Counted from the stretch's first letter, positions 26,018 to 35,640 are shown. The stretch is 64,000 nucleotides of DNA from JBEKYD01 sp052148435 (GCA_052148435.1 JBKQIF010000031.1:1-64000), one strand, 5' to 3'. The notes: generated by a model from the letters alone, not told the origin. Translations and numbers: made by a program.

Positions 26018-26611
26018 ATGGTTTCGCCAGCCTTCAGCACCTCTCGGGGCGCGCTTTACCAGACCGACTGTCATAACCTGCTCGGGGCCATCCGGGACGA
26101 GTCGATCGACACGATTTTTGCAGACCCTCCTTTCAACCTCGGCAAGGACTACGGCAACGGCAGCAAGAGCGACGAACTGCAGGCCGAAGATTATCTGAAA
26201 TGGTCCCGCGGCTGGATTGACGAGTGCGCGCGCGTGGTGAAACCAGGCGGCGCGGTGTTCATCTACAACCTTCCCAAATGGGCGTACCATCTCGCGGCGC
26301 ATCTGGAAGCGAAGGGGCTGCTATTCCGGCACTGGATCGCGGTCTCGATGAAGGGGACTTTTCCGCGGGGAAAGAAGCTCTATCCGGCCCATTACGCACT
26401 GCTCTACTTCACAAAAGGGCTGCCAGCGACGTTCAACCGGGATGAGGTGCGCCAGCCGGTCCCGGCCTGCCGGCACTGTGGAGGCGATGTGAAGGACTAC
26501 GGTGGCCATCGGATTCGCGTCCTTGGGCAATGTGATTTCCACCAGCGCCTGGTTCTTCCGCTTCGAGAGCACGATGCCGATGGTGGGATTTTCCTCGGGT
26601 GCGCGACATAG
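26018..26611 (+). pseudogene. Truncated site-specific DNA methyltransferase (N4/N6 type)
   Basis: The frame starts normally and carries the methyltransferase catalytic motif ADPPFNLGKDYG and VVKPGGAVFIYNLPKWAYH. Sequence similarity to the family stops at VKDYGGHR (about 26512). The C-terminal half, with the target-recognition part and the SAM-binding FxGxGTT motif, is absent. Beyond that point the frame only reads through the tail of the oppositely oriented nuclease remnant. The product, if made, should be inactive. It was probably cut by the same rearrangement that broke its neighbours. Confidence 0.72.
26506..26608 (-). pseudogene. C-terminal remnant of DUF1016/YhcG-type nuclease
   Basis: About 34 codons, including APEENPTIGIVLSKRKNQAL and VEITLPKDAN, match the extreme C-terminal region of DUF1016 (YhcG, PDDEXK) nucleases. 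The N-terminal two thirds of the same gene lie at 27287-27903, and the REP-associated element at 26632-27198 sits between them. Confidence 0.7.
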
Positions 26612-26631
26612 AAGCAGAGACGAACGTCCGA

Positions 26632-27198
26632 TACCGAGCCGCGACCGCAAGGGAGCGGACATCTGTGACCGTGTCAAAGCTCTTCAGCCACGAACAGCGC
26701 CATGGCCTCGCCCTGCTCGTCGATAATGTACTGAAGAGCATGCCTTACATCCTCGTCCTTCCACAGCCAACGCGTGCTTCCATGCCGCGCCCAGCGCTTC
26801 CGATCGGGTCCGTCGCGTGCCAGCCGGTTCAGCGCGCGGCTGGCGTACGCTTTGAACTCGTTCATGATTCTCTCGGGTCGAACCTCGGCCCCCACAACGA
26901 CATGCACATGGTTGGATCTCACGTGCGCAGCCAGCAGGTTCCAACCGCGATGAGCGCAGTGCCCCCGGATGGCCGCCAGTACTGCGGCCCGGCACGCTTC
27001 GTCGAGCGCATACGGTTCCTGGAGCATTTCCCCGCGCTCCACCATGACGCGTTGTGAATCGGGCTCCAACCGCCGACTGCCAACCAGATTGTGACGCCGA
27101 TCCACCGATCCCGATTCATCGCCGTGTAGTCGCGCGCCGTAGCAGGCGAACGTAATGAGATACGTCAAAGACCGCTCCCTTGCGGTCGCGGCTCGGTA
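26632..27198. mobile_element. REP-associated transposase element with perfect 27-bp inverted ends
   Basis: A 27-base sequence at 26632-26658 recurs as an exact inverted copy at 27172-27198. It includes CCGAGCCGCGACCGC and GGGAGCGG, and can itself fold because CCGC and GCGG flank its core. The 567-base unit contains a single transposase gene. This is the arrangement of a REP/RAYT unit, with REP palindromes bounding the tyrosine transposase. It occupies the place of the catalytic core of the DUF1016 nuclease gene. Confidence 0.82.
26674..27168 (-). CDS. REP-associated tyrosine transposase (HUH, Y1 family)
   Basis: This 164-residue protein has the RAYT/IS200-like fold: an N-terminal YLITFACYG strand, the HUH motif HVRSNHVHVVV, and a likely catalytic Tyr in NEFKAYASRAL. 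The C-terminal helix has the RWLWKDEDVRHALQYI pattern of RAYT proteins. All motifs are present, so it may be active. RAYTs nick and join single-stranded REP DNA; the flanking inverted repeats are its probable substrates. Confidence 0.85.
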   Translation of the reverse strand: MTYLITFACYGARLHGDESGSVDRRHNLVGSRRLEPDSQRVMVERGEMLQEPYALDEACRAAVLAAIRGHCAHRGWNLLAAHVRSNHVHVVVGAEVRPERIMNEFKAYASRALNRLARDGPDRKRWARHGSTRWLWKDEDVRHALQYIIDEQGEAMALFVAEEL

Positions 27199-27286
27199 GG
27201 GCCTACTACTATGCCCAGATTTCCTCGATTCGCCTGCATTCCTACGAATCTATCACTTGCATGCCGCAAAACCCATTCTCCTCCCC

Positions 27287-27903
27287 GGTCTCGTCGAAGG
27301 TAAATCGCTTCTGGCGCGCCTCGAACAGGAAGCCTTTGCCCAGTTCGAGCAGGAACCGCTCGATCTGGCCGATGATGGCGGATTCCAGGTCGGACTCGGA
27401 ATAGCGGCTGCGCTCGTCCAGGCCGAGGAACTCCAGCACCAGGGGTTCCTTCAGCAGGTCGTGCGGCCGCTCCACGGTTTGGCCTTCCCGCGCCAGCTTA
27501 CGGGTGCCCTCTTTGTCCCGGCTGAGGGCGAGGCGCTCGTACAGGCCGGAATCGAATTGGCGCCGGAGTTCGCGCACGGTCCAGTTCTGCGCCCCGGCCT
27601 CTATCTCATAGAAGCTACGCTCGTTAGGGTCCTTGACGCCGAGGAGGAAGACATAGTGCGTCCAGCTGAGGGTGAAAGGACGGAGTGTGGGGTTTCCAGA
27701 TTTTCCAGTCACTGACTGGAAAATTGCCAATCGGTCAGTCACTGGCTGACCAATTTGAGGCGCCGCAAATCTTCCAGGCGCTGCCTGGAGAATTGGGCTT
27801 CGGTCGTGTGGACTTGAACCAGGTCCACGCCCCGCGCCACGGTGGCGCGCGCCCCGGCAATCAACTCGCGGATGCCGTCGACGAACTGGGGCGCGATCTT
27901 CAG
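27287..27903 (-). pseudogene. N-terminal remnant of DUF1016/YhcG-type nuclease
   Basis: The start (APQFVDGIRELIAGARATV) and the later SWTHYVFLLGVKDPNERSFY, SESDLESAIIGQIERFLLEL and FLFEARQKRFTFDE stretches match DUF1016 proteins, which are PDDEXK-fold nucleases often found with type I restriction genes. A frameshift and deletion lie near 27740, and no good start codon remains. Similarity stops at FTFDE, just before the catalytic acidic and lysine residues. It directly follows the hsdM remnant. Confidence 0.75.
27700..27789. repeat. Three successive palindromes in the nuclease remnant
   Basis: ATTTTCCAGTCA-C-TGACTGGAAAAT is a perfect 12-bp inverted repeat (27700-27724). GGTCAGTCA-C-TGGCTGACC (27733-27751) is the same design with one mismatch. 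TCCAGGC-GCT-GCCTGGA (27773-27789) is the third. They lie in the linker between the N-terminal and nuclease domains of the DUF1016 remnant, a region that varies among family members. Confidence 0.65.
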
Positions 27904-28133
27904 ATGGTCTCCAGCACCTCCGCGCTCTCGGCATCGAGCGCGGCGATTTCGTCCAGGATCTCTTCCGGGCTGCGGTGGGCCACCGCCTCGCCGCCGTTGG
28001 GGTTTTTCACCGAAAGATCGAACGTCGCCGGGTCGATGCTGTTCGCCTCCACCGTCCAGGATTTGGGCGAATCGGCAAAGGTCTTTTGCCACTTGACGAA
28101 CTCGGCCAGGTCGTCGTCATTGAGCGGGCACTT
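27900..28133 (-). pseudogene. hsdM: C-terminal remnant of type I methyltransferase HsdM
   Basis: The last 77 codons of an HsdM-like gene remain: CPLNDDDLAEFVKWQKTFAD, SWTVEANSIDPATFDLSVKN and EEILDEIAALDAESAEVLE are characteristic of the HsdM C-terminus. The SAM-binding and NPPF catalytic parts are missing. The stop overlaps the beginning of the DUF1016 remnant, showing the original operon order. The left-over coding DNA ends where the next plus-strand gene cluster begins. Confidence 0.75.
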
Positions 28134-28217
28134 GGTGAACGACGCCGAATGCGCCGCCGTAAATGGCGATGGCCTGTCCCACCGATTTCGTAGATAATAG
28201 GAAGTCGCGGAGGTGGT

Positions 28218-28814
28218 ATGCGAGGCTTGTCGTGGATACTGGCCTGGTGGATGGTGGCGCCCCTGGTTCCGGCGGGACGCGCGCAGGACAGCGGCCCGAA
28301 GTTGAATCTGGTGATCGTCGAGGGCGAAGGCGCCATCAACAACATTCGCCAGCGTACGGCGCGTGAAGCCATCGTGCAGGTGCAGGACGAGAATCATAAG
28401 CCGGTGGCCGGCGCGTCGGTGATCTTTCTCCTGCCTTCCCAGGGAGCCGGCGGGCAATTTGCGAACGGCTCGCAGACGCTGGCGGTAACTTCGGACAGCC
28501 AGGGGAACGCGATTGCGCGAGGGTTTCGCCCCAACCACGCGGAAGGACAGTTTCAGATGCACGTGAACGCGTCGTCCAACGGCCGGACCGGTTCCACGGA
28601 TATTCACATGCGCAATGCGGCCGTGGGCGCGGCGACCGCGACGGTGGCCGGGATTTCGGTCAAACTGTTCGTAGTGCTGGTGGCGGTGGGCGCGGCGGCA
28701 GCGGCCGGGGGCGCCTATTACGCCACCCATTCGGGCGGCAGCAGCAGTTCAGCGGCGGCGTCGCTGGTTACGCTGACGCCGGGTACGGGGACGGTAGGAG
28801 GGCCGGGACAATGA
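28218..28814 (+). CDS. Secreted Ig-like (Big1/carboxypeptidase-regulatory) protein with membrane anchor
   Basis: This 198-residue protein has a signal peptide ending near GRAQ. A beta-sandwich domain of about 100 residues follows (VQVQDENHKPVAGASVIFLL is typical of Big1 or carboxypeptidase-regulatory folds). A hydrophobic segment near 150-170 and a Ser/Gly-rich tail complete it. GGAGG lies five bases before the ATG. Its stop overlaps the next gene by four bases (ATGA). It is probably an envelope protein that works with the downstream beta-propeller. Confidence 0.7.
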   Translation: MRGLSWILAWWMVAPLVPAGRAQDSGPKLNLVIVEGEGAINNIRQRTAREAIVQVQDENHKPVAGASVIFLLPSQGAGGQFANGSQTLAVTSDSQGNAIARGFRPNHAEGQFQMHVNASSNGRTGSTDIHMRNAAVGAATATVAGISVKLFVVLVAVGAAAAAGGAYYATHSGGSSSSAAASLVTLTPGTGTVGGPGQ

Positions 28815-29801
28815 GCATGCGCAGCCTGTTGGTGTCATTTCTATTGTTGGGCGCGCCGGCCGCGGCGCAGCCAGGGCAGTTGAGCGGCCCCGTGGCCGGC
28901 TACGTGTACGACCAGGCGGCTTCGGCTCTGCGGCCGGTTCGCGGCGTGCCGGGCGCCGCTACGCTGGGGGACCCGCTGGCGCTTGGCATCGCGCCGGAAG
29001 CCGGATTTGTGGCGCCGCGCCAGGATCTGGCCGTACTGGTTGCGACTGGCGGCAGCACGCACTGGTACAGCTTGAGCGGAAATGCCGCTACCGAAGTGGC
29101 GGCCCAAGGTTCGATCGCGACGCCCGAACGGGTAGTCTTCAGCCCGTCGGGCGCGGCGGCCGCGCTGATTGGGAGCCGGAGCGTGCAGGTGGTCACGGGC
29201 CTGCCGGCCCGCCCGGCGCTGGCCGGCAGTATCGCTACAACCGCCGGCGGGTGTGACGCGGTGCGGGCGGACGCCGGCGCCAATGCCGGCGCGGCAGGCA
29301 GGAGCGCCTGCGCCACGCCGTCGCTGGCGGTGAGCGACGATGGGGCCTGGCTGTTGCTGGCGTCGGGAAACGGGCTGCGTCTGGTGGCGGTCGCGAGCGG
29401 CAGTAGTATTACGCTGATGCCGGTTGGCCCGTCCGCGGCGGTGGCCTTCTCGCCCGGCAGCCACGATGCGGCGATCTTTACCGCCGGTTCCCTCAGCTTG
29501 ATTCACGATGCCGCCGGCGCCGCCAGTCAGCAGTTGGTGGCTCGGAATTCCGCCCTGGCGACAGCGGTTGGAGTCGCGTTTTCGACCGACGGCGCAACCC
29601 TGTGGGCCGCCGGCGGCGCGGGTTTGGTAATGAGCTACGATCTGGCCGGCGGCGCTGTCGTGGAGCTATCGAGCGGAGCCGCGGCGACGGCCATGGAGCC
29701 CATGGGCGGATTCTTCCGCTTGAACCAGGCGGGGGCCGGTCCGCTGTGGCTGGTCGACCCCAACGCGGGCTCGCCGCGGGCCTTCTTCGTGCCGCCGGCC
29801 G

Positions 29802-29815
<14 letters not shown>
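28811..29815 (+). CDS. Secreted beta-propeller-like protein
   Basis: This 334-residue protein has a signal peptide and WD40/YVTN-like repeats, seen in RVVFSPSGAAAALIGSRSV, AVSDDGAWLLLASGNGLRLV and AVAFSPGSHDAAIF. It is translated with the preceding Ig-like gene. Residues GAAGRSACATP are encoded by an inserted copy of the palindromic repeat also seen at 16685, which breaks the repeat rhythm without shifting frame. Its 3' end overlaps the convergent sigma-54 activator gene by 14 bases. Function is unknown. Confidence 0.68.
29293..29317 (+). repeat. Palindromic dispersed repeat inside a coding region
   Basis: GCAGGC-AGGAGC-GCCTGC followed by GCCAC matches the intergenic element at 16685-16706 almost exactly. 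Here it is in frame within the beta-propeller gene and adds about eight residues. Confidence 0.6.
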
Positions 29816-31154
<1,339 letters not shown>

Positions 31155-31172
31155 GGAACGGTTATGGTTCCG

Positions 31173-31178
31173 ATTATA
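31173..31178 (-). promoter_or_regulatory. Candidate -10 element for the sigma-54 activator gene
   Basis: On the minus strand a perfect TATAAT lies 19 bases upstream of the ATG. The -35 region 17 bases further (GCTATA) is weak, so the promoter is plausible but not strong. Confidence 0.4.
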
Positions 31179-31217
31179 ACAGCCCGATTGAGCCATATAG
31201 CGCAATCTTGGACTGCC

Positions 31218-31239
31218 AGGGCGGGAATTGCCCCGCCCT
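31218..31239. promoter_or_regulatory. Inverted repeat, candidate activator (enhancer) site
   Basis: AGGGCGGG and CCCGCCCT form a perfect 8-bp inverted repeat around six bases. It lies about 75-97 bases upstream of the predicted sigma-54 start site, the usual distance for an NtrC-type activator site, and between the divergent activator and cytochrome genes. A dispersed GC-rich repeat is the alternative. Confidence 0.5.
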
Positions 31240-31288
31240 GAGGCCGGCAAACAGGCAAAAATGTCTGAGATTAAACCAGTTACCTTGG

Positions 31289-31304
31289 TGGCGATGCAAT
31301 TGCT
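31289..31304 (+). promoter_or_regulatory. Predicted sigma-54 (-24/-12) promoter of the cytochrome cluster
   Basis: TGGCGATGCAATTGCT matches the TGGCAC-N5-TTGCW consensus at all key positions, including GG and GC with exactly 10 bases between. It lies 21 bases before the ATG of the first cluster gene, with GGAGG in between. The predicted transcript would have a leader of only about 11 bases. Confidence 0.72.
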
Positions 31305-31325
31305 CTTTTCCCCGATGGAGGCTAG

Positions 31326-31544
31326 ATGCCGCACCTCAAACTCACCCTTCCCGCCGCCATCCTAGCGGGCGGATTCTTGATTTGCTCCATTGCGTCCTAC
31401 GGGAAGCCGGAGTATACCAAGGCCACCAAGAAAGCCTGCACCTACTGCCATGTCGATGCCAAGGCGAAACCGAAAGAACTGACCGATGCCGGAAAGTATT
31501 ATTCCGCGCATAAGAGCTTGGACGGCTACCAGGAGAAGAAATAG
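31326..31544 (+). CDS. Small monohaem c-type cytochrome
   Basis: This 72-residue protein has a signal peptide (LPAAILAGGFLICSIAS) and one haem motif, CTYCH, in a Lys-rich mature part of about 45 residues. It is the first gene after the predicted sigma-54 promoter and has a strong GGAGG site. It probably shuttles electrons in the periplasm for the larger cytochromes downstream. Only the haem motif and leader are seen directly. Confidence 0.8.
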   Translation: MPHLKLTLPAAILAGGFLICSIASYGKPEYTKATKKACTYCHVDAKAKPKELTDAGKYYSAHKSLDGYQEKK

Positions 31545-31575
31545 CGGTTTTCGGGTGGAGGCTTCCCAGCCGCAT

Positions 31576-32013
31576 ATGCTACAGACGGTCAGGCTTACGC
31601 TCTCGGATACCGTGTATGCCGCGGCCTTGCGGGACGCCCTGAACCATACTTGCGCCTGGCATATCGACTCGGCCGAGAGTCCCAATCCGGGGCAGCCCTC
31701 GGTGCTGGTGCTGGACGATACGGCATTGGCCCGCCTGCCCCTCCCTCTGTCTCACCCCGAATGCATCGTATTGATTACTTACAAGAACTCCGAGCGCATG
31801 GCGCAGGCCTGGGATGCGGGCATCGTTTCCGTGGTCGGCCGGGACGATTCAATGGATACCATCCTGCTGGCGATCATGGCAGCGGCGCTTCGGCTGCCGG
31901 TTTTCCACGCCCCCAGCGCAGCGCACGCCATTTCCCCCAATCCCGAGTCAATTCCTGCGTCAATAACCCCAATTAGCCACCGTTCCAGCCGCAAGCGTTG
32001 CAAAACACAATAA
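31576..32013 (+). CDS. Receiver-like (pseudo-receiver) protein
   Basis: This 145-residue protein resembles the alpha/beta receiver fold: SVLVLDDTAL at the phosphorylation-site strand, IVLITYKNSERMAQAWDAGI, then VVGRDDSMDTILLAIMAAAL. The usual acidic pocket is incomplete, so phosphorylation is doubtful. The start at 31576 is chosen because similarity begins there (MLQTVRLTL). It lies between cytochrome genes in one direction, so it may tune this cluster. The family call is moderate. Confidence 0.55.
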   Translation: MLQTVRLTLSDTVYAAALRDALNHTCAWHIDSAESPNPGQPSVLVLDDTALARLPLPLSHPECIVLITYKNSERMAQAWDAGIVSVVGRDDSMDTILLAIMAAALRLPVFHAPSAAHAISPNPESIPASITPISHRSSRKRCKTQ

Positions 32014-32127
32014 TTAGCGGCGTCGCCATGGTGGAATCCCGCGTGCATCTTGCAAAATGCCCGAGCGCGGATGGCCGGCACGGAATTATAGTTGATAAAG
32101 AGTTGTTTATCTGAAACGGAGACAGTA

Positions 32128-32403
32128 ATGACTTTTTTCTTAGCAATCTGGGTCGCCTTGGCGTTGGCGGTGCTAGGTCTCATTGCGTACCGCCGCGTCG
32201 TCGCGAGTAAGGAAGACGACACCCTGCACTTGGGCGCCTCGAGCGGTGCTGTGGCGCAGCAAAGCACGGTAGCGGAAAAACTCGAACAAGTGGACAAGTG
32301 GGGCAAGCTCCTGACCATAATCGTGGTGGTTTACGGAATCTTGCTGGTGGCGATTTACTTCTATCGGTTTTGGGTGACGAGTTCCACGGTGGTGCCCTCC
32401 TAG
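32128..32403 (+). CDS. Small two-helix membrane protein of the cytochrome cluster
   Basis: This 91-residue protein has hydrophobic helices at about 2-20 and 65-84, separated by a polar loop (TVAEKLEQVDKWGKLL). GGAG lies a few bases before the ATG. Its stop is only four bases from the next gene, a cytochrome bc protein, so it is probably an accessory subunit of that membrane complex. I do not recognise the family. Confidence 0.65.
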   Translation: MTFFLAIWVALALAVLGLIAYRRVVASKEDDTLHLGASSGAVAQQSTVAEKLEQVDKWGKLLTIIVVVYGILLVAIYFYRFWVTSSTVVPS

Positions 32404-32407
32404 AGCC

Positions 32408-34054
32408 ATGCGAAACCGGGCTTTCCAGACGATACCCGGGGGGCTCGGTTTCGCCATCCTCGGTTTGCTTGTAATTTTGGTAGTTTTGGCGGGAGGCAAC
32501 GCTTGGGCAGCCGGTCCGGCCAAGGTCAGTTGCACCGACTGCCATGACCAGGGCGCCAAGCTGGCCAAAAGCGCGCACGCCGGGCTCACCTGCGACACCT
32601 GTCACGAATCTCACGACCAATATCCCCACCCGGCGAATATCCCCAAACCGGTGTGCGGCAATTGCCACACCGACCAAGCTGGCGATTACTCCCTGGGCGT
32701 GCACGGCCAGGCCCGCGCGCACGGCAATGAAGGCGCGCCGGATTGCGTTCTCTGTCACGGCAGCGCCCACGAGTTGCTTTCACCGCGGTCGCAAGCCTTC
32801 CGCGCCGCGGTGCCGGATACCTGCGGGATGTGCCACAGTGAGGTGGTCGCCCAATACCGGGCCAGCGTCCACGGACAAGCGCTGGCGAGGGGCGTGACGG
32901 AGGCTCCGCTGTGCACCGATTGCCATGGCGAGCACAACATCATCAAGCACACCAGCGCGGCTTCTCCGGTCAATGCGCTGCACATTCGCGATACCTGCGG
33001 GAGCTGCCACGGCAACGTACGCCTGGACCGCCGTTTCGGCCTGCCCACGGACCGGATGGTCAGCTTCGATTCCTCCTTCCACGGTCTGGCCGCCCAGGAG
33101 GGTGTGCAGACTGTGGCCAATTGCGCCAGTTGTCACGGCGTGCATGACATATTGCCGTCTTCCGACCCGAAGTCGACGATCAATCCGAAAAACCTGCCCA
33201 AGACCTGCGGGCAATGCCATCCGGGCGCGGGCGAACGCTTCGCCATCGGCCAGGTGCACGTCTCGGAAAACGGCGCCGAGCCCGCCCCGTTGCGCTTCGT
33301 GCGCAGCACCTATCTGCTCCTGATCCCGGTGACCATCGGGCTGATGCTGCTGCACAATCTCGGCGATTGGCTGCGCAAGCTGATTCGTGCCCGCTTCCGG
33401 AATGTGGCGCGGCGCTCTGGCCCGAACGGCCACCCCGGCCTTCGCATGCTTCCGTTCGAGCGCATCCAGCACGCCGTGATGGCGATTTCCTTCGTGATCC
33501 TGGCCTGGAGCGGTTTTGCGCTCAAGTACCCGGACCAGTGGTGGGCTCGCCCCATGCTGGGGATGGCGGGTACCCTCTCGGCGCGCAGCCTGATTCACCG
33601 CGCCGCCGCGGCCGTGTTCATCGCGGTTTCCGTTACCCACGCGGTTTCGCTCGTCGTAAGCCGCAAACTGCGGGAACACTGGAAGGAAATGCTGCCGAAC
33701 CGCAACGATCCGCGAGAAGCCATGGCCAATTTCGCGTACAATCTGGGACTGGGAGCCACGCCCCCCGGCCGCTCGCCGCACAGCTATATCGAGAAAGCCG
33801 AGTACTGGGCCGTGATTTGGGGCGCGGTGGTGATGGCCTCCACCGGGGTTCTGCTCTGGGCCAACAACATCGCGATGCGCATTTTACCCAAAGCCTGGCT
33901 GGATCTGGCGACTTCCGTGCACTTTTACGAAGCCGTTCTGGCCACCCTCGCCATCGTGGTCTGGCACTTCTATTCGGTGATTTTCGACCCCGACATCTAT
34001 CCGCTGAACACCGCGTTTCTCACCGGCATTAGAGAGGAAAATCCGCACAAATGA
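32408..34054 (+). CDS. Nonahaem cytochrome c fused to a b-type membrane cytochrome (CbcL-like)
   Basis: This 548-residue protein has a signal anchor, a periplasmic part with nine CXXCH motifs (CTDCH, CDTCH, CGNCH, CVLCH, CGMCH, CTDCH, CGSCH, CASCH, CGQCH; residues about 40-275), and a C-terminal four-helix b561/FdnI-type domain (about 295-540) with histidines for b haems. The same architecture is known for CbcL of Geobacter, an inner-membrane quinol oxidase feeding extracellular electron transfer. Here it is predicted to oxidise quinol and pass electrons to periplasmic carriers. It overlaps the NapC-type gene by four bases. The architecture is seen; the physiological acceptor is inferred. Confidence 0.88.
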   Translation: MRNRAFQTIPGGLGFAILGLLVILVVLAGGNAWAAGPAKVSCTDCHDQGAKLAKSAHAGLTCDTCHESHDQYPHPANIPKPVCGNCHTDQAGDYSLGVHGQARAHGNEGAPDCVLCHGSAHELLSPRSQAFRAAVPDTCGMCHSEVVAQYRASVHGQALARGVTEAPLCTDCHGEHNIIKHTSAASPVNALHIRDTCGSCHGNVRLDRRFGLPTDRMVSFDSSFHGLAAQEGVQTVANCASCHGVHDILPSSDPKSTINPKNLPKTCGQCHPGAGERFAIGQVHVSENGAEPAPLRFVRSTYLLLIPVTIGLMLLHNLGDWLRKLIRARFRNVARRSGPNGHPGLRMLPFERIQHAVMAISFVILAWSGFALKYPDQWWARPMLGMAGTLSARSLIHRAAAAVFIAVSVTHAVSLVVSRKLREHWKEMLPNRNDPREAMANFAYNLGLGATPPGRSPHSYIEKAEYWAVIWGAVVMASTGVLLWANNIAMRILPKAWLDLATSVHFYEAVLATLAIVVWHFYSVIFDPDIYPLNTAFLTGIREENPHK

Positions 34055-35493
34055 CCCAACCCTCCGATCAGGGCCGGGGATGGCTTTCCCCCTATATTTA
34101 TCTATCCAGCAATTGGATCAGCCTCCTCGGTGTGATCCTGGTGACCTCGGCCACCGTGTTCTGGCTCTTTCTGCTGCCCACGACGCTAAAGGGCGAGGCG
34201 GCTAGCCCTTATATCGGCATCCTGGTCTTCATGGTGCTGCCGGCGCCGTTTTTTGCCGGCCTGGTCCTGATTCCCCTGGGGATCTGGTGGAAGCGGCGCG
34301 CCGACCGGCGGGCGAACCTCACGCCCATCGGCTTTTCGCCCCTGCGTTGGAGCAACCCCGAACTGCGTAAGCTGGCGTATTTCGTCATTCTCACCACGGC
34401 GGTCAACATCCTGGTGGCCAGCCAGATCAGCTATGGCGCGGTCAATTACATGGATTCGGTCACCTTCTGCGGCCAGACCTGCCACACCGTGATGCAGCCC
34501 GAGTACACCGCCTATCAGCAATCGCCGCATTCGCGCGTGGAGTGCGTGAAATGCCACATCGGTCCCGGCGCTTCCTGGTTCGTGCGCAGCAAGCTGTCCG
34601 GCGTGGGGCAGGTCTTTGCTGTAACATTCCACACCTACCCACGGCCAATCCCGACGCCGGTCCACAACTTGCGCCCGGCCAGAGAAACCTGCGAAACCTG
34701 TCACTGGCCGCAGAAATACGGCGAGGACCGTCTGCGGGTATTCGACAAGTATGCCGACGACGCCACCAATACGCTCACCAAAACCGTGCTGCTGATGAAA
34801 ATCGGCGGCGGCAACCACGGCATCGGCATTCATGGCACGCACCTCGGGCCGGGTGTACACATTCGTTACGGCCACTCCGACGAAGCCCGGCAGAACATTC
34901 CCTGGGTGGAATACGATAACCAGGGCGCCAAGACGGTTTACGTCGCCAAAGACGCCAAGCCCGACGGCGCCGGCCTCACCATGCGGGAAATGGACTGCAT
35001 GGACTGCCACAACCGCCCCTCGCACAGCTTCGAATTGCCCGAGCGGGGTCTCGACCGCGCCATGGGCTCCGGCGACGTTTCGCCCAGCCTGCCTTTTGCC
35101 AAGAGGAAAGCGCTCGAGGTTCTGAGGGTGAACTACAGTTCGCGAGAGGAAGCCGCGAGCAGGATTCCCGCCGCTTTCGCCGCCTTCTACCAGCAGAACT
35201 ACCCGGAGATCTGGGCGAGCCGGCGCACTGAAGTCGCGGCTTCGGCCAAGGGCGTGCTAGCCATCTACGACCGGAATATCTTCCCGGAAATGAATGTGTC
35301 CTGGGGCAAGTATCCGATTAACGTCGGCCATACCGATTCCCCCGGCTGCTTCCGCTGCCACGACGGCGCGCACGACGCCAAGGGCGGCCAGGCCATCACC
35401 CAGGATTGCAACGCCTGCCATAACCTGCTCTCGATGGATGAAGCCAATCCGAAGATTCTGACCGACCTGGGAATCACCGTAGCGAAGCAGTAA
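34051..35493 (+). CDS. NapC/NirT-type membrane-anchored multihaem cytochrome
   Basis: This 480-residue protein has three N-terminal hydrophobic segments and a periplasmic part with six haem motifs: one CX3CH (CGQTCH) and five CXXCH (CVKCH, CETCH, CMDCH, CFRCH, CNACH). The segment VTFCGQTCHTVMQPEYTAY is typical of the NapC/NirT quinol dehydrogenase family. Such proteins take electrons from quinol at the membrane. It is translationally coupled to the CbcL-like gene. Two quinol-linked cytochromes in one operon suggest a branched or two-step electron exit. Confidence 0.9.
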   Translation: MTQPSDQGRGWLSPYIYLSSNWISLLGVILVTSATVFWLFLLPTTLKGEAASPYIGILVFMVLPAPFFAGLVLIPLGIWWKRRADRRANLTPIGFSPLRWSNPELRKLAYFVILTTAVNILVASQISYGAVNYMDSVTFCGQTCHTVMQPEYTAYQQSPHSRVECVKCHIGPGASWFVRSKLSGVGQVFAVTFHTYPRPIPTPVHNLRPARETCETCHWPQKYGEDRLRVFDKYADDATNTLTKTVLLMKIGGGNHGIGIHGTHLGPGVHIRYGHSDEARQNIPWVEYDNQGAKTVYVAKDAKPDGAGLTMREMDCMDCHNRPSHSFELPERGLDRAMGSGDVSPSLPFAKRKALEVLRVNYSSREEAASRIPAAFAAFYQQNYPEIWASRRTEVAASAKGVLAIYDRNIFPEMNVSWGKYPINVGHTDSPGCFRCHDGAHDAKGGQAITQDCNACHNLLSMDEANPKILTDLGITVAKQ

Positions 35494-35502
35494 CGAATGT
35501 AG

Positions 35503-35634
35503 CCACAGATAAACACGGTTAAAGAAATCAAAGGACTTATCTGTGACTGGGCTCCTGGATTTATCTGTGTTGATCTGTGTTCATCCGTGGCCGGAATGCT
35601 TGGTTTTATCCGGCTCCATCTGTGGCTGGAATTT
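35503..35634. repeat. Degenerate ATCTGTG-type intergenic repeat
   Basis: This stretch consists of variations on CCACAGATAAACACGG and ATCTGTGTTCATCCGTGG, including TTATCTGTG at least three times. Such text recurs in intergenic DNA of many acidobacteria and planctomycetes. It separates the cytochrome operon from the convergent zinc-protein gene. Confidence 0.6.
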
Positions 35635-35640
35635 GAATTT

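Noticed and set aside
31208..31513. Overlapping frame across the cytochrome promoter
   Set aside because: It has no start signal or domain and runs through the predicted sigma-54 promoter; the 72-residue monohaem gene explains the coding part.
32014..32127. Second sigma-54 promoter before the two-helix membrane gene
   Set aside because: GGCACGG and TTGCA are present separately but not with the required 10-base GG-GC spacing.
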